54,916 bases of DNA, from assembly GCA_910585615.1 (NCBI GenBank), contig CAJUFO010000013.1:22456-77371 (forward strand), in the 5' to 3' direction. This DNA is from an uncultured Acetatifactor sp. GTDB lineage: Bacteria; Bacillota; Clostridia; Lachnospirales; Lachnospiraceae. Below are positions 16,593 through 26,589 of this stretch, in pieces; positions within the stretch are counted from its first letter, which is position 1, and each line of letters opens with the position of its first letter. The notes under the pieces were generated by a model that saw only the letters and a list, made by a program, of their open reading frames with translations, had not been told where the DNA came from and did no database searches. A program made the position numbers and the translations under genes.

Positions 16593-17795
16593 CTAATCCT
16601 CCAAAATCACTTTTATGTATTTATCAGTTTCTGCCATTACCGCCTGTAGTTCCGCTTCGCTCTCAAAGCGAAGCACAAGCGTCCCAATCGAGAAATTGGC
16701 TGCCGTGAAGCTTTTTACCTTCTCACCAGGTCTTACCCATATATCTCTTTCAATCACACATTCCTGAACAGATCCCTCAATCCAAAGACTCTTATAAACC
16801 CCATCTTTACCACTATGAAGAACAATCTCTGCCCAATATCCGTCATATGGCTTCTGCTCCAGTCCGACAACAGGCATGCCAAGGGCTGCCCTGACAGCGT
16901 TCTCAATCAGCTTTACACCTGTAGCATATTCTAGACATTCCGCAAGCCTGTTCCCGCCACCCCGCGGCGAGCATTCCATGATATATGCCTTCCCATCAGT
17001 CCCCTCACGCGTCTCTATATTGTATATGGATGTCCGCATGCCAAGGAGCGTCAGCAGCCTCTGTATTTCAGAGGCCAATTCCTCTTGATGTTCTTCGGTC
17101 ATCGAAGAGGGCCAGCTATAGGCTGCTGGTGTGTATGGATTGCCTGCATTCCGGTCAAATCTCTGCGAATTGAAAGACACGAACTTCAGTCTGCCATCCA
17201 CAGAGAAGCTATCTGCGTCAGACGAAAAACCATTCGCCACGATGAAATCTTCTATAATGAATTCATTGCCTCTGGAAAAGGATAAGGCATACCCGATGGC
17301 CTCCCTTAACTGTTCCGGATTCTCCACTTTACTGACTCCCTTGCTCCCGGCAGCGTCAGTAGGCTTGACGATAACAGGCCAATGGAACACACTGATATCC
17401 TTAATTGGTTCGTTTATGTCCTTATATCTTTTTGCTGTCGGAACATTGAAGCCATTGTCTGCCAGGAACTTCCTGAACTTTCCCTTGTTCTGTAGAATGC
17501 ATACAGATTCATAAGGGCCACATGATGGCAGATTTAGCCTTTCCGCAACATAAGCAGCGACAACCACGCCAGGGTCACATGCAAATGACATTATTCCATC
17601 GATTTCTTTTTCTTGTGCAGCATACAATACTGCATCTTTATCAATGATGCTTACATTTACATATTCATCAGAATATTTGTGCGCGATGTTATCCGGAAGA
17701 TAGTCACAGGTTATAACGTAGAGTCCAAGGACATGTGCTGCCTCAATCACGGGGAGCACGTATCTGCTTCCGCCTAAAATCATTAATTTTTTCAT
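16593..17795 (-). CDS. ATP-grasp ligase of a polysaccharide operon
   Basis: A 400-aa ATP-grasp protein. It has a pre-ATP-grasp Rossmann-like part (KKLMILGGSRYVLPVIEAA), the ATP-binding stretch VIVKPTDAAGSKGVSKV, and the metal-binding region YIMECSPRGGGNRLAECLEY. Such enzymes ligate a carboxylate to an amine through an acyl phosphate. In glycan loci they are thought to attach amino acids or small acids to amino sugars. It sits immediately before the aminotransferase with a 4-nt gap. I infer amide decoration of the amino sugar; the substrate is unknown. Confidence 0.8.
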   Translation of the reverse strand: MKKLMILGGSRYVLPVIEAAHVLGLYVITCDYLPDNIAHKYSDEYVNVSIIDKDAVLYAAQEKEIDGIMSFACDPGVVVAAYVAERLNLPSCGPYESVCILQNKGKFRKFLADNGFNVPTAKRYKDINEPIKDISVFHWPVIVKPTDAAGSKGVSKVENPEQLREAIGYALSFSRGNEFIIEDFIVANGFSSDADSFSVDGRLKFVSFNSQRFDRNAGNPYTPAAYSWPSSMTEEHQEELASEIQRLLTLLGMRTSIYNIETREGTDGKAYIMECSPRGGGNRLAECLEYATGVKLIENAVRAALGMPVVGLEQKPYDGYWAEIVLHSGKDGVYKSLWIEGSVQECVIERDIWVRPGEKVKSFTAANFSIGTLVLRFESEAELQAVMAETDKYIKVILED

Positions 17796-17941
17796 GATGG
17801 TTCACCTATTTTTATCGTTTTGTGGTTGCTCACAATCAAACGCAGGCCTAATAACACCTCAATTCAACATGCTCCAGTTTTTCTTTGCATCTAATTTTTC
17901 TGTCGGATATTTCTCAATGAAATTCCTTAGCTGAATCCAAG

Positions 17942-19162
17942 CTATTTTACTAAACCATTGCACATATTTATTGCCAATTCCACTGTAACGTCAGAATTGT
18001 AGTGTTGATGTTCTCCCCAGCGCCCTAATCCATAAACATTATGCTTTTCACTCCATCTAAGAAGACGATTCATAATTTTAGGCTTGCCAACAGTATTTAA
18101 TGGATATGCATACCTATTCATATATCTAAATCCATTACCTACTCTCTCCATACCAATACGTTCGCCATTCGTCTCCGTCCAATACCCATTGCCGTTTGGG
18201 CAAAAATTATGTCTCACTAAAATTCTATGATGCGGAATCCGCAGGCTCGGATAGTAGATCCAATGGGCCTGTGTATCAAGTCTACCGGGATAATATTCTG
18301 TTTGAATGGAACTATATTTTAATGCCTGGATTGATATCCTAATTTCATCCGGCATACCGCTGGTTTCCTGAAATTCCATCCATGGTATGGTTGTAATAAT
18401 CTTTTTTGCACAGTATTTACTGCCATCACTTGTCCTTACTACATTATCAATAAAATCAATTGATTCAACTTGCTTGTTATATTGAATGTTCTGTCCAAGA
18501 TTTTGCGCCATTCTCAACCATAATTCTCCATAACCAAATTCTCTGGGGTAGTAGAATTTTGCATGTCCTGGTTGTTTTCCATAGGCTTTGTGTGAAAGAC
18601 ATGAAAGCAATGTCTCTTCAAAAGAAACATTGGGAAGTTTCGCAAGCCAATATGTGCCAAGCTGATTCAATTCCGCTCCAAACATTTTTTGGTTATACGG
18701 CAGCATATATTCCTCTGCAATTTTCCTGCCTAGTTTCCAATATATCCAGTCGACAAATTCCTCAGGCATCGGCAATCCTAAATTGCATCCAGCCAATGCA
18801 ATGGATTTAAGATACTCAACTTGCTCACCTAGCTCTAATTGCCATATATTTGCCTCGATAGGGTGACTAAGCATTACATTATTTAATTGGATTCTGCTAT
18901 CACGAATATAGAGATTCCATTCATTCTCAGGCATGAATTGAAATAAAAAATCATTAACCTTCTGGTTCCTTACATCCAAAAAGTGCCCACCACCCACATC
19001 AAAGGGAGCGCCATCAACTTCCACTGATCGGCATAGTCCTCCTGCAGCCTCTTCTTTTTCAAGTACCAGGAAATCAAAGACGCCTTTCTCCAATAATTTA
19101 TTCGCCAAAGTAAGCCCTGCTGGCCCTGCTCCTAATATTAGGAATTCCGACGACTCTCTCAT
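17942..19162 (-). CDS. FAD-dependent amine-oxidase/mutase-like protein
   Basis: A 406-aa flavoprotein with the dinucleotide motif FLILGAGPAGLTLANKLLE and the second-strand block EKEEAAGGLCRSVEVDGAPFD, followed by GGGHFLDVRN. The overall pattern resembles the protoporphyrinogen oxidase / UDP-galactopyranose mutase group found in surface-glycan loci. The start is ATG 19162, 7 nt after GAGGAGGGA. An upstream in-frame start at 19243 would overlap the previous gene and lacks support. It could make a furanose sugar donor, but I do not see enough mutase residues to claim that. Confidence 0.7.
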   Translation of the reverse strand: MRESSEFLILGAGPAGLTLANKLLEKGVFDFLVLEKEEAAGGLCRSVEVDGAPFDVGGGHFLDVRNQKVNDFLFQFMPENEWNLYIRDSRIQLNNVMLSHPIEANIWQLELGEQVEYLKSIALAGCNLGLPMPEEFVDWIYWKLGRKIAEEYMLPYNQKMFGAELNQLGTYWLAKLPNVSFEETLLSCLSHKAYGKQPGHAKFYYPREFGYGELWLRMAQNLGQNIQYNKQVESIDFIDNVVRTSDGSKYCAKKIITTIPWMEFQETSGMPDEIRISIQALKYSSIQTEYYPGRLDTQAHWIYYPSLRIPHHRILVRHNFCPNGNGYWTETNGERIGMERVGNGFRYMNRYAYPLNTVGKPKIMNRLLRWSEKHNVYGLGRWGEHQHYNSDVTVELAINMCNGLVK

Positions 19163-19202
19163 ATCGGTCCCTCCTCTTTCTGATAATGATTTTCCAACTA
19201 TT

Positions 19203-19751
19203 TCATCTAAAATAGGGGGTCCAGCCATCAAGTTGGTAATCAAGATTATTTTTTCTGACTGCTATTCTTATTGCAGGCACTCCGCCATATACAGTAAAAG
19301 AATTATATTCCTTTCCCACAGCTACCGCTCCAGCTGCAATAACGCATCCCTCTCCAAGCCTTGCACCGGGCAGCACTATACAGCCAATCCCCAGCCAAAC
19401 CCTTGGCTGAATCACAACTGGTTTGACGCTAAATTCAAAATTGCTACCATTTAAGTCATGTTCTCCTGAAACGATTTTGCAGTATGTAGATACAGAAACA
19501 TCATCTCCTATTTTGAGCCCTCCTCGACCATCTATATAACAGAATTCATTAATACATACACCATCGCCTACTTCTATTCCTCTCCATCCATCAACAATCA
19601 CATTCATGAGGATATGAGAACTACCAATCTTCATTCCTGCCAGTTGATACATCTTCTTTCTGAACTTCCAGCAGGGAACATGGTTCACAATTTTATTGAG
19701 CCAAAAATATTTTAGGCCATATTTCAATTCACTTATCTGTATTCCCCTCAT
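19203..19751 (-). CDS. Hexapeptide-repeat O-acetyltransferase (WcaF/Maa-like)
   Basis: A 182-aa left-handed beta-helix enzyme with hexads through IEVGDGVCINEFCYIDGRGG, LKIGDDVSVSTYCKIVSGEH and VWLGIGCIVLPGARLGEGCV, ending in YGGVPAIRI. It probably acetylates a hydroxyl on the repeat unit using acetyl-CoA. I choose ATG 19751 (MRGIQISELKYG) because AGGAAG is about 5 nt upstream. The longer ORF to 19847 would overlap the glycosyltransferase by 80 nt. It lies 16 nt after that glycosyltransferase. Confidence 0.82.
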   Translation of the reverse strand: MRGIQISELKYGLKYFWLNKIVNHVPCWKFRKKMYQLAGMKIGSSHILMNVIVDGWRGIEVGDGVCINEFCYIDGRGGLKIGDDVSVSTYCKIVSGEHDLNGSNFEFSVKPVVIQPRVWLGIGCIVLPGARLGEGCVIAAGAVAVGKEYNSFTVYGGVPAIRIAVRKNNLDYQLDGWTPYFR

Positions 19752-19767
19752 TGCTCTTCCTTTTTGA

Positions 19768-20688
19768 TTATCTTTCCACTCGATATTGCTTCGAAAAATA
19801 TTTTCTATCTCTAAACATATATGCAATCTTATAAAATTCTTGAACAAACTTCAGTCGTGCTACCAATACACCTTTCTTAAAAATATGAAGTATAGCCATA
19901 ATCTCCAATATGCAGAATATGCTTTTAATCCAATAATTCTCGACTACAAGAAAGCAAAAGAAGAAAGCCACTGCTGCAAAATATTGAACGATTGTTTTCC
20001 ATACAATGAAATTGATAATTGCTTTTGGAAATCCATATATCTGCTCTTGTGCAATTGTGTAATATCTAATTTGTTTCTTGAAATAAATTATATTTTCCGG
20101 AACCTCCCATTCTACATATCCATCCGGTACACACAATAATTTATCTTTGGGTATTCGTGGGTAAAACTCTCCATCTTCACCAGCGTATATAAAGTTTTCA
20201 TAAAAATACCCATATCTATCAAATACGCTTTTTCGCATTACAATGCCATGATTCGACGGAATCCTAAGGCCTCGAGCTAAAAATGCCTTTCCATATGCCA
20301 CAGTAAATTTATTTATCTCTTTTGATACAACCGGGAAATAAGCACCTTCTATTTCCGGTTCAGCAACTCTGTCCACAAGAACTTCAAAATAATTACTTGG
20401 ATAATGATTCCCTGTTGCCACAATTCCAACAGTATCATAGGTTGCTTTACGTATTGCTGTGTTGAAGCCCTGCGGTATATTCAGCTTTTGGCCTTCAATA
20501 AGCACAACCGGCACCTCACTTCTCGCCGCAAATTCCTTTATTAGTTGGCAGGTATCATCAGACGACCCACCGTCTGCTATAATAATTTCGTTTGGGATTA
20601 GAGTCTGCCCACAAAGCTCTATCAATAGCTCAATAATTCCCTCGGAATCATTAAACACTGTGGTAACAACTGAAAAAGATTTTTTCAT
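19768..20688 (-). CDS. Glycosyltransferase family 2 with C-terminal membrane segment
   Basis: A 306-aa GT-A fold transferase. FSVVTTVFNDSEGIIELL opens the nucleotide-binding domain and IIIADGGSSDDTCQLIKEF gives the family DGSxD element. YAGEDGEFYPRIPK carries the acidic ED motif near the acceptor site. Residues about 225-275 are strongly hydrophobic (two predicted helices), anchoring it to the membrane where it extends a lipid-linked oligosaccharide. Its ATG overlaps the last codons of the flippase gene by 4 nt. Donor sugar unknown. Confidence 0.85.
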   Translation of the reverse strand: MKKSFSVVTTVFNDSEGIIELLIELCGQTLIPNEIIIADGGSSDDTCQLIKEFAARSEVPVVLIEGQKLNIPQGFNTAIRKATYDTVGIVATGNHYPSNYFEVLVDRVAEPEIEGAYFPVVSKEINKFTVAYGKAFLARGLRIPSNHGIVMRKSVFDRYGYFYENFIYAGEDGEFYPRIPKDKLLCVPDGYVEWEVPENIIYFKKQIRYYTIAQEQIYGFPKAIINFIVWKTIVQYFAAVAFFFCFLVVENYWIKSIFCILEIMAILHIFKKGVLVARLKFVQEFYKIAYMFRDRKYFSKQYRVER

Positions 20689-22205
20689 GATATTCTACCT
20701 CTGGCCTCATTTATCCTTTTATACATCCGTTTTAGCGACTTGGCTTTTTCCATTTTTGCCTTTCCCCATTCTGTACTGAAAAATATTTCTGCAATTTGTA
20801 TATATCCTTGAGGCTGAAACAATATAGAAGTAACGGTATATACGAGTACTCCTATAATTACCTGCAACACAAGAACAATTTTAGGGTTAACTGGAATAAA
20901 ACTTAAAGGGAAAATTGCTCCCGCCATAATACATGCCATAAAAAATGTAGAGAACAAATCTCTTAACTGTTCCTTTAATCTATAATCCAATATTTTTATA
21001 TTCGGATATGCATTGACAAAGACAGAAACAACACATGATATCAACATACCAGCCGCGATAAATAATGGGCCATACTGCATGGTAATGAGCAACATCATGA
21101 GGTTAATGCTATATTTTACTATTTGCAGTTTCAAAAAAATGTCTGACCTCCCCATGGCTTTTATTGCCTGAAGATTTGCCGTAGCATGGGGATAAAAAGC
21201 ATAAAAAAAACAAAATATTTGAAGAAACTCTACACAAGGAAGCCATTTTTCAGTAAGCAATATAGTAACAAGCGGTTTCGCAACGACTGCTAGGCCACAC
21301 ATAGCTGGCCACATAATATATGAGCTTACCTGAATAGCAGTTCTGGTCATATGCTTGACCTTAGCTTTATCATCCTGATAATTTGCCAAGGCTGGATATA
21401 ACACACTACTGATTGAATCATTTAAATTAATGACAATAAGTTGTGGATACCTATTTCCGTGATTATAATATGCTAAATCAGCAGAACTATATTTCTTTCC
21501 GATTATCAAACTGCGTATCTGATCACATCCCGCTGATATAAGTCCTGAAACAAGCATTTTCCATCCATACGAGATAAGTCCCTTTGCCCTATTCCAAGAA
21601 AATTCCGGCTTTGGGGCCCACTTAACCGTTATAGATAAGACAAGTGTATCCACACATGTATTAGACAGATATTGCGCCACTAATGCCCATGTTCCGAACC
21701 CTTTATATGCCATATAAATTCCTATGACCCCTGACAGCAATGTACCCGACAAAGTAGAATAAAAAAACTTTTTGAACTCCATTCTTTTGGCTACATACGC
21801 TTGTTGGACTGAATTAATGGCAGCTATTGGTATCCTCAAACCTATTACACGTAGGATATGACACAGCATATCATTTTCATAAAACCGGGCAACAAATGGC
21901 GCAATCAAAAAAAGTATCGAATAAATTATAACGGAAATCAGTATATTTATATAAAATACTGATGAAAAGTCTAAATGGTCCGCATCCTTTTTTTGTATAA
22001 GAGACATTCCCAGACCACTGCTTACAAAAACATCTGCGATATAAATAAATACCATGACAAGCGCAACCATACCATAGTCATTTGGTGTCAACATCCGAGC
22101 AAGTATCACAGACACAGCAAAACTAACCAATTGCGCAGACAATCGTTCTCCAAATTTCCAAATTATTGATGAGAAAACAGTTTTTTTAAAATTTTTCTTA
22201 TCCAT
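20685..22205 (-). CDS. Polysaccharide flippase (Wzx / MOP superfamily)
   Basis: A 506-aa integral membrane protein with about 12-14 hydrophobic segments. The N-terminus (FSSIIWKFGERLSAQLVSFA, then VILARMLTPNDYGMVAL) is typical of the WzxC/RfbX branch. It should flip undecaprenyl-linked repeat units outward before Wzy polymerises them. The C-terminal tail (about 35 residues) is basic and cytoplasmic. It overlaps the next glycosyltransferase by 4 nt and follows the DUF4422 gene by 30 nt. Confidence 0.92.
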   Translation of the reverse strand: MDKKNFKKTVFSSIIWKFGERLSAQLVSFAVSVILARMLTPNDYGMVALVMVFIYIADVFVSSGLGMSLIQKKDADHLDFSSVFYINILISVIIYSILFLIAPFVARFYENDMLCHILRVIGLRIPIAAINSVQQAYVAKRMEFKKFFYSTLSGTLLSGVIGIYMAYKGFGTWALVAQYLSNTCVDTLVLSITVKWAPKPEFSWNRAKGLISYGWKMLVSGLISAGCDQIRSLIIGKKYSSADLAYYNHGNRYPQLIVINLNDSISSVLYPALANYQDDKAKVKHMTRTAIQVSSYIMWPAMCGLAVVAKPLVTILLTEKWLPCVEFLQIFCFFYAFYPHATANLQAIKAMGRSDIFLKLQIVKYSINLMMLLITMQYGPLFIAAGMLISCVVSVFVNAYPNIKILDYRLKEQLRDLFSTFFMACIMAGAIFPLSFIPVNPKIVLVLQVIIGVLVYTVTSILFQPQGYIQIAEIFFSTEWGKAKMEKAKSLKRMYKRINEARGRIS

Positions 22206-22235
22206 ATTTCAACTCTGGTTTTGTTTTTATAAAAA

Positions 22236-23132
22236 TCAAAGCCCTTCAAATATTGTTCTGTATATGACATCAAATGATGCTTTCATATTTTTATATAGCT
22301 TTAGTAAATTATAATTTGAATACAGCATTTTACATATTTTGTTTGTAAAATTGGAACTATATGTCAGCTTCTCATTCGCTTCTATATTTTTTACATCCAA
22401 ATATTTAATCTCTTTCACTGCAATATTTTTATCTACCCATACAAGAAGCAATAGCTCAGACAAGAAACCATCCACTCTAGGAACACGATTTTCACCAATA
22501 GACTTGATAGCAGTATCGTATTCCTTCAAAACTCCAAAAATCCATTGCGAATACAAGTCAAATATCTTTTTGGAGGCTATGAACATATTGAACCACACTT
22601 GTTTTTTACCAAATATAACTTTTTCAAATGATTTTAGATAATCTGGGTATTTTTCCCGCATTATTTGATAAATAATCACCCAGTGTTTATCATGCTCATT
22701 CATAATTCTATTTCTGTAGAGAATTGATCCACCAGACCTTTTTGCCGTCTTAAAAGGTATAATCATTTTATAATTATGCAAGATATTTCTTGCTTCTTCT
22801 ATACTAAGCACATCATCCCAAAAGCATCGTGAATCTACCTTATAACTCATAAAATATCTTCTATAATGTACCAAACCTATAACATCCATATCTTCTGGTA
22901 AGTTTTTCCATGCCCAATATTGTGCTGTCAGTTCACAATACCAGGGGTTTTCATGGGATATGTTATCGTCACCATCACAATCAGACCATCCCCCCGGCAA
23001 AGCAAATCGATTATTACCAACCTTTGTCACATTATATCCATTAGGCAGATTACTATCATCAAATATTTTATGGGCAACAACAAGTATCTTTTCCACTGAC
23101 ATCGCCGAGTTGACTTTATCTCGACTTTTCAC
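22236..23132 (-). CDS. DUF4422 glycosyltransferase-like protein
   Basis: A 298-aa protein of the DUF4422 family, found in capsule loci and thought to be glycosyltransferases. Family blocks visible are ENPWYCELTAQYWAWKNL, IGLVHYRRYFMS and MFIASKKIFDLYSQWIFGVL. The nominal start is GTG 23132 with AGGAA directly before it; ATG 23102 is in frame but has no ribosome-binding site, so the start is uncertain. It lies 19 nt after the preceding glycosyltransferase gene. Activity and donor are unproven for the family. Confidence 0.82.
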   Translation of the reverse strand: MKSRDKVNSAMSVEKILVVAHKIFDDSNLPNGYNVTKVGNNRFALPGGWSDCDGDDNISHENPWYCELTAQYWAWKNLPEDMDVIGLVHYRRYFMSYKVDSRCFWDDVLSIEEARNILHNYKMIIPFKTAKRSGGSILYRNRIMNEHDKHWVIIYQIMREKYPDYLKSFEKVIFGKKQVWFNMFIASKKIFDLYSQWIFGVLKEYDTAIKSIGENRVPRVDGFLSELLLLVWVDKNIAVKEIKYLDVKNIEANEKLTYSSNFTNKICKMLYSNYNLLKLYKNMKASFDVIYRTIFEGL

Positions 23133-23151
23133 TTCCTTTCATTATAAATAT

Positions 23152-24168
23152 CTATTTTTGTCTAAATCTTCCAATTACTCTCATAGTTTTTTCTAGCCCC
23201 AAAATTCTAAATAGAAAATATTTAACCCATGTTCTTATAATCCGTTTCCGTGCCTTTGTAATATTATCCATCTGCTTTATAAGCGAATAGTCCAAATTTC
23301 TAGTGCCATTTTCAATAGGAGCGCATAAAGTATGATTGTTAAATATATAAGTTTTCATCGCAATATCATCTTTACAGTGTAGTCCGCTATTGTCAAAACC
23401 ATTATTCATGACCCTGGAATATCCTGGAAGAATTATGTATTTATCATTTAATAATAAATAGATATTAATCAGCATATCTGTTGCATATAAGCATCCATTT
23501 TCATAGGCACCATTTGGATTTCTTAAAACAATATCCTCCATTAGATAATAGAAAGCAAACGCTGATTGTTTTGATAATTTACATACATTTTTAGGTCTCG
23601 TTGCCTCCTCTTCAAAATATTTTTCTTCACAAAGCCTTCTTAATCTTAAGAATTTATCTTTCCATCCAGCCAAAGCATATGCGCCCCAGGGAGCTACCGT
23701 TACTTTATCTGTCGCTTCTGAGGAAACAATCTTATCTCCCCAAATCATCAATTTATTGTCACCAGCAATAAACATTATATTTTCATCGTCACGATAGCTT
23801 TCAAGAAAATGATTATAATACCTCAACGCGTCATCAGCAAACTCGATGTCATCTTCGACAAACAAATAACAGTCAAATTGTTCTAATGCCTTGTCAACGA
23901 TATACTGTGAGTTTTTGAATGCTCCTAAGTTTTCTTTTTGGTATATAATCTCTATCTTTTTAAATGAAGAATGAAAGTCCTCATTATGCAGATAATCTAT
24001 TACTTTCTCATATCCCCCTCTGTATCTTTCATTTGGAGGATAGTCCACAGATATAAAAATCTCTGTATCACATGCATATCTACATTTTGCCAATGACTCT
24101 AAACACATCTTAAGCTTATCAGCTCGATTTAATGTCGTTAAACAGACTGGCATAAATTTTGATTCCAT
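23152..24168 (-). CDS. GT2-like glycosyltransferase
   Basis: A 338-aa cytosolic GT-A type enzyme. It opens with FMPVCLTTLNRADKLKMCLE, has FISVDYPPNERYRGGYE and the DXD-like CYLFVEDDIEFADDALRYY. VAPWGAYALAGWKDKF and the following W/F-rich stretch look like an acceptor-binding region. It resembles N-acetylglucosaminyltransferase-like GT2 proteins, but the donor cannot be assigned. It begins 4 nt after the Wzy-like gene and is followed closely by the DUF4422 gene. Confidence 0.8.
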   Translation of the reverse strand: MESKFMPVCLTTLNRADKLKMCLESLAKCRYACDTEIFISVDYPPNERYRGGYEKVIDYLHNEDFHSSFKKIEIIYQKENLGAFKNSQYIVDKALEQFDCYLFVEDDIEFADDALRYYNHFLESYRDDENIMFIAGDNKLMIWGDKIVSSEATDKVTVAPWGAYALAGWKDKFLRLRRLCEEKYFEEEATRPKNVCKLSKQSAFAFYYLMEDIVLRNPNGAYENGCLYATDMLINIYLLLNDKYIILPGYSRVMNNGFDNSGLHCKDDIAMKTYIFNNHTLCAPIENGTRNLDYSLIKQMDNITKARKRIIRTWVKYFLFRILGLEKTMRVIGRFRQK

Positions 24169-24172
24169 TTAA

Positions 24173-25372
24173 TCATCCCTCTACTGTCTTTGCTTTTAGA
24201 GCCAAAGGATATTTATTATTTGCTATCAGAATAGGAATACACAATAAAATTCCCGGATTATACAATATAGACAAAATTGTCGGTTCCATCATAGAATTAA
24301 ACGCAATCGCGACAAAAACCATAACCACGGACCACAGATGCAGTTCCATTGCCCTCTCCATAATCCTGTGTAATAAGCACAAAATCATAATAGAATATAT
24401 TAGGCCATACCCAAATAGCAATTGTGAGTATGCAGAGTCCAGAACATATGACCCCAAAGCCCATTCCCTTAAGTTCACATCTTTGCTCACCGGAAATAGC
24501 GGAACCATCTCCTTGCATATGCCTTTAAAATACCGTACAGTTATGGATAACCTTCCAGTGAACAAATAGTCTACTCTTTGCAGCCAAGGACTATCCTTAA
24601 ACGCCATCGACAGGCAAAGACCATTATTGATTACAAATAATATAGTAAAGATATGTCTGAGCGCAAACGCACTTCCTCTCATGTGGATTCTTCTGCCATG
24701 CTTACGCCTGTCATGTCTGAAAAAATAGCCAAAAACCAAAAGCAACTCTGTGCATATGAACGCGCTCCGTGTCCCGCCAACCAAATGAAGCATGATTGCT
24801 ACCAACGACATGTTTATCATATACGATATCCGGAATTTCTCATTGATGATTATCCCGCAGGAGACTACCGACATCCACAGCACCTGCATGGTATAGGGAT
24901 GGACAAATGCGAAAGAAAGCCTCGTCCTCGTATTCCCTATCATGCGGTTTACGGTCCTGATATTTTCCATTCCGCCGACAATCCCTGTAGCCAGCAGGAA
25001 AACGAGCAGGAACATGATGTAGCGGTACATCTTTTTCTTGTCTATCTTAATAGAACAGATTGAGTAGCTCATACATACAAATCCGGCTCTTACATCAATC
25101 CGTAGAGCATATATGAGAAATGCAGCTTCTAAAATAATCAGGGGTAGCATCCTCGTCCGTAAACGGCTCCTCTGGGAAAGCATAATTTCAAAGAACGTAA
25201 CAATCACACAAACAAGCAATATCAGATACGCACAATCCTTCAACCCTGAAAAAACATTTCCATATTCCTCCGCCCAAATCGTATACTCACAGAATCGACC
25301 AATCAAATATAGCGTAAGCGATAAATAGTAAAGGAAATCATACAGCCTGCTTTTCAAATTGCTGTATCCCAT
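24173..25372 (-). CDS. Wzy-like O-antigen/capsule polymerase
   Basis: A 399-aa polytopic membrane protein with about 10-11 predicted helices and a larger polar loop around residues 270-320 (RLSITVRYFKGICKEMVPLF), as expected for Wzy polymerases. These join flipped repeat units at the outer face of the membrane. Family sequences are poorly conserved, so the call rests on topology plus its neighbours: Wzx, glycosyltransferases and no other polymerase in the operon. Its ATG shares one base with the TGA of the upstream glycosyltransferase (TGATG). Confidence 0.8.
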   Translation of the reverse strand: MGYSNLKSRLYDFLYYLSLTLYLIGRFCEYTIWAEEYGNVFSGLKDCAYLILLVCVIVTFFEIMLSQRSRLRTRMLPLIILEAAFLIYALRIDVRAGFVCMSYSICSIKIDKKKMYRYIMFLLVFLLATGIVGGMENIRTVNRMIGNTRTRLSFAFVHPYTMQVLWMSVVSCGIIINEKFRISYMINMSLVAIMLHLVGGTRSAFICTELLLVFGYFFRHDRRKHGRRIHMRGSAFALRHIFTILFVINNGLCLSMAFKDSPWLQRVDYLFTGRLSITVRYFKGICKEMVPLFPVSKDVNLREWALGSYVLDSAYSQLLFGYGLIYSIMILCLLHRIMERAMELHLWSVVMVFVAIAFNSMMEPTILSILYNPGILLCIPILIANNKYPLALKAKTVEG

Positions 25373-26589
25373 CAGCTCCAGCCCTCTCTAAGCTTTCCAA
25401 CATATATCTCATATGATTTGTCCAAATCCAATCTAATCTCCCCATATGAAATCGCATGCCGGGACAATGACCTCTGTAAATCGACATCCCTGTAGAGCTT
25501 CAAGACATTGTTCTTGAAGCTCTCCGCATCTTCGCAGAAAAGGAAATCCTCCCCGTCCCTCGCATCTATCCCCTCGATAGCCACCTGATTGGCCAGCAAC
25601 GGCATCCCATATGAGATTGCCTCCAGGCATTTCACCTTAATCCCTGCCCCCAGCTGCAATGGCGCGACCATGCAGAAGCATTTGTCCAGATATGCGAATA
25701 CATCATCCACAAACCCTGTGACAATGATTCTTTCGCTTTGGTATCTCAGCAGCTTTTTATCTGGCCTTCCGCCGATAATATAAAAGCCGATTCCTTTGTC
25801 GGGTATATAATCAAAGACATTCTCTATGAACCAAATCGCGCTCATATAGTTCTCTTCTCTACCCATATCACCAAACATGGCAATATTACATGTCCCGAGT
25901 CCCGACCAATGGCTCGCAGGATTCATATAAAATGGCAGTATCACTGTCTGCTTATCTGAAGGTATCCCATTATCCTCCAAGATAGCCTTGTCCTTCTCAG
26001 ACTGGACAACCACCAAATCTGCCTTGGCCAGCGCATCTAGTTCACGCTCTTCCATGTTCTTGAAAAGGATATATCTATATATCCTTTTAACGGGATTCTT
26101 TTCCAAGGCGTATTTTCGATATAGCGACTGAAACTTAACATCATGCTCCGATGCGACTATATATGCATCTGGGAACAGATTCTTTACCTTGTCTACATAC
26201 AGTACCATTTCCGTCCACTCCAAGATAATCGCATCTGGTCTGAACCCTATCTCTTTTAAATGCGACAGCATGTCATAAAACTTAGCATAAATATAGGCTG
26301 TCAATGTGTTCCCATATCTATTAAGTGGATTTACTTTCGACCAGCCGCTTCCAGCATATGCAAACAGCCTTCTGATTTTATCCGTTGGCATACATATAGG
26401 GTATAACTCATATCTATCATACTGTTTCAGCAATTCTCCTCTTTCGCTTTCGCGGACCTTGCAGACAACCTTGACCTTTATGTCATTCTCTCCTGCAAAC
26501 CTATTCATATAGAAAAACACTGTCTTCCCACCGGCGTGGGATGCCGCCTGATATGGCAGGCACATAGATACATATAATATATTCTTCAT
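25372..26589 (-). CDS. Glycosyltransferase family 4 (GT-B fold)
   Basis: A 405-aa GT-B enzyme. The N-terminal domain begins NILYVSMCLPYQAASHAGGK. The C-terminal donor domain has NIAMFGDMGREENYMSAIWF, the APLQLGAGIKVKCLEAISYG block with the family Glu, and GMPLLANQVAIEGID. It probably adds one hexose or related residue to the repeat unit at the inner membrane face. Start ATG 26589 overlaps the TGA of the SDR gene as ATGA, indicating coupled translation; a longer ORF start at 26610 is unlikely. Confidence 0.9.
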   Translation of the reverse strand: MKNILYVSMCLPYQAASHAGGKTVFFYMNRFAGENDIKVKVVCKVRESERGELLKQYDRYELYPICMPTDKIRRLFAYAGSGWSKVNPLNRYGNTLTAYIYAKFYDMLSHLKEIGFRPDAIILEWTEMVLYVDKVKNLFPDAYIVASEHDVKFQSLYRKYALEKNPVKRIYRYILFKNMEERELDALAKADLVVVQSEKDKAILEDNGIPSDKQTVILPFYMNPASHWSGLGTCNIAMFGDMGREENYMSAIWFIENVFDYIPDKGIGFYIIGGRPDKKLLRYQSERIIVTGFVDDVFAYLDKCFCMVAPLQLGAGIKVKCLEAISYGMPLLANQVAIEGIDARDGEDFLFCEDAESFKNNVLKLYRDVDLQRSLSRHAISYGEIRLDLDKSYEIYVGKLREGWS

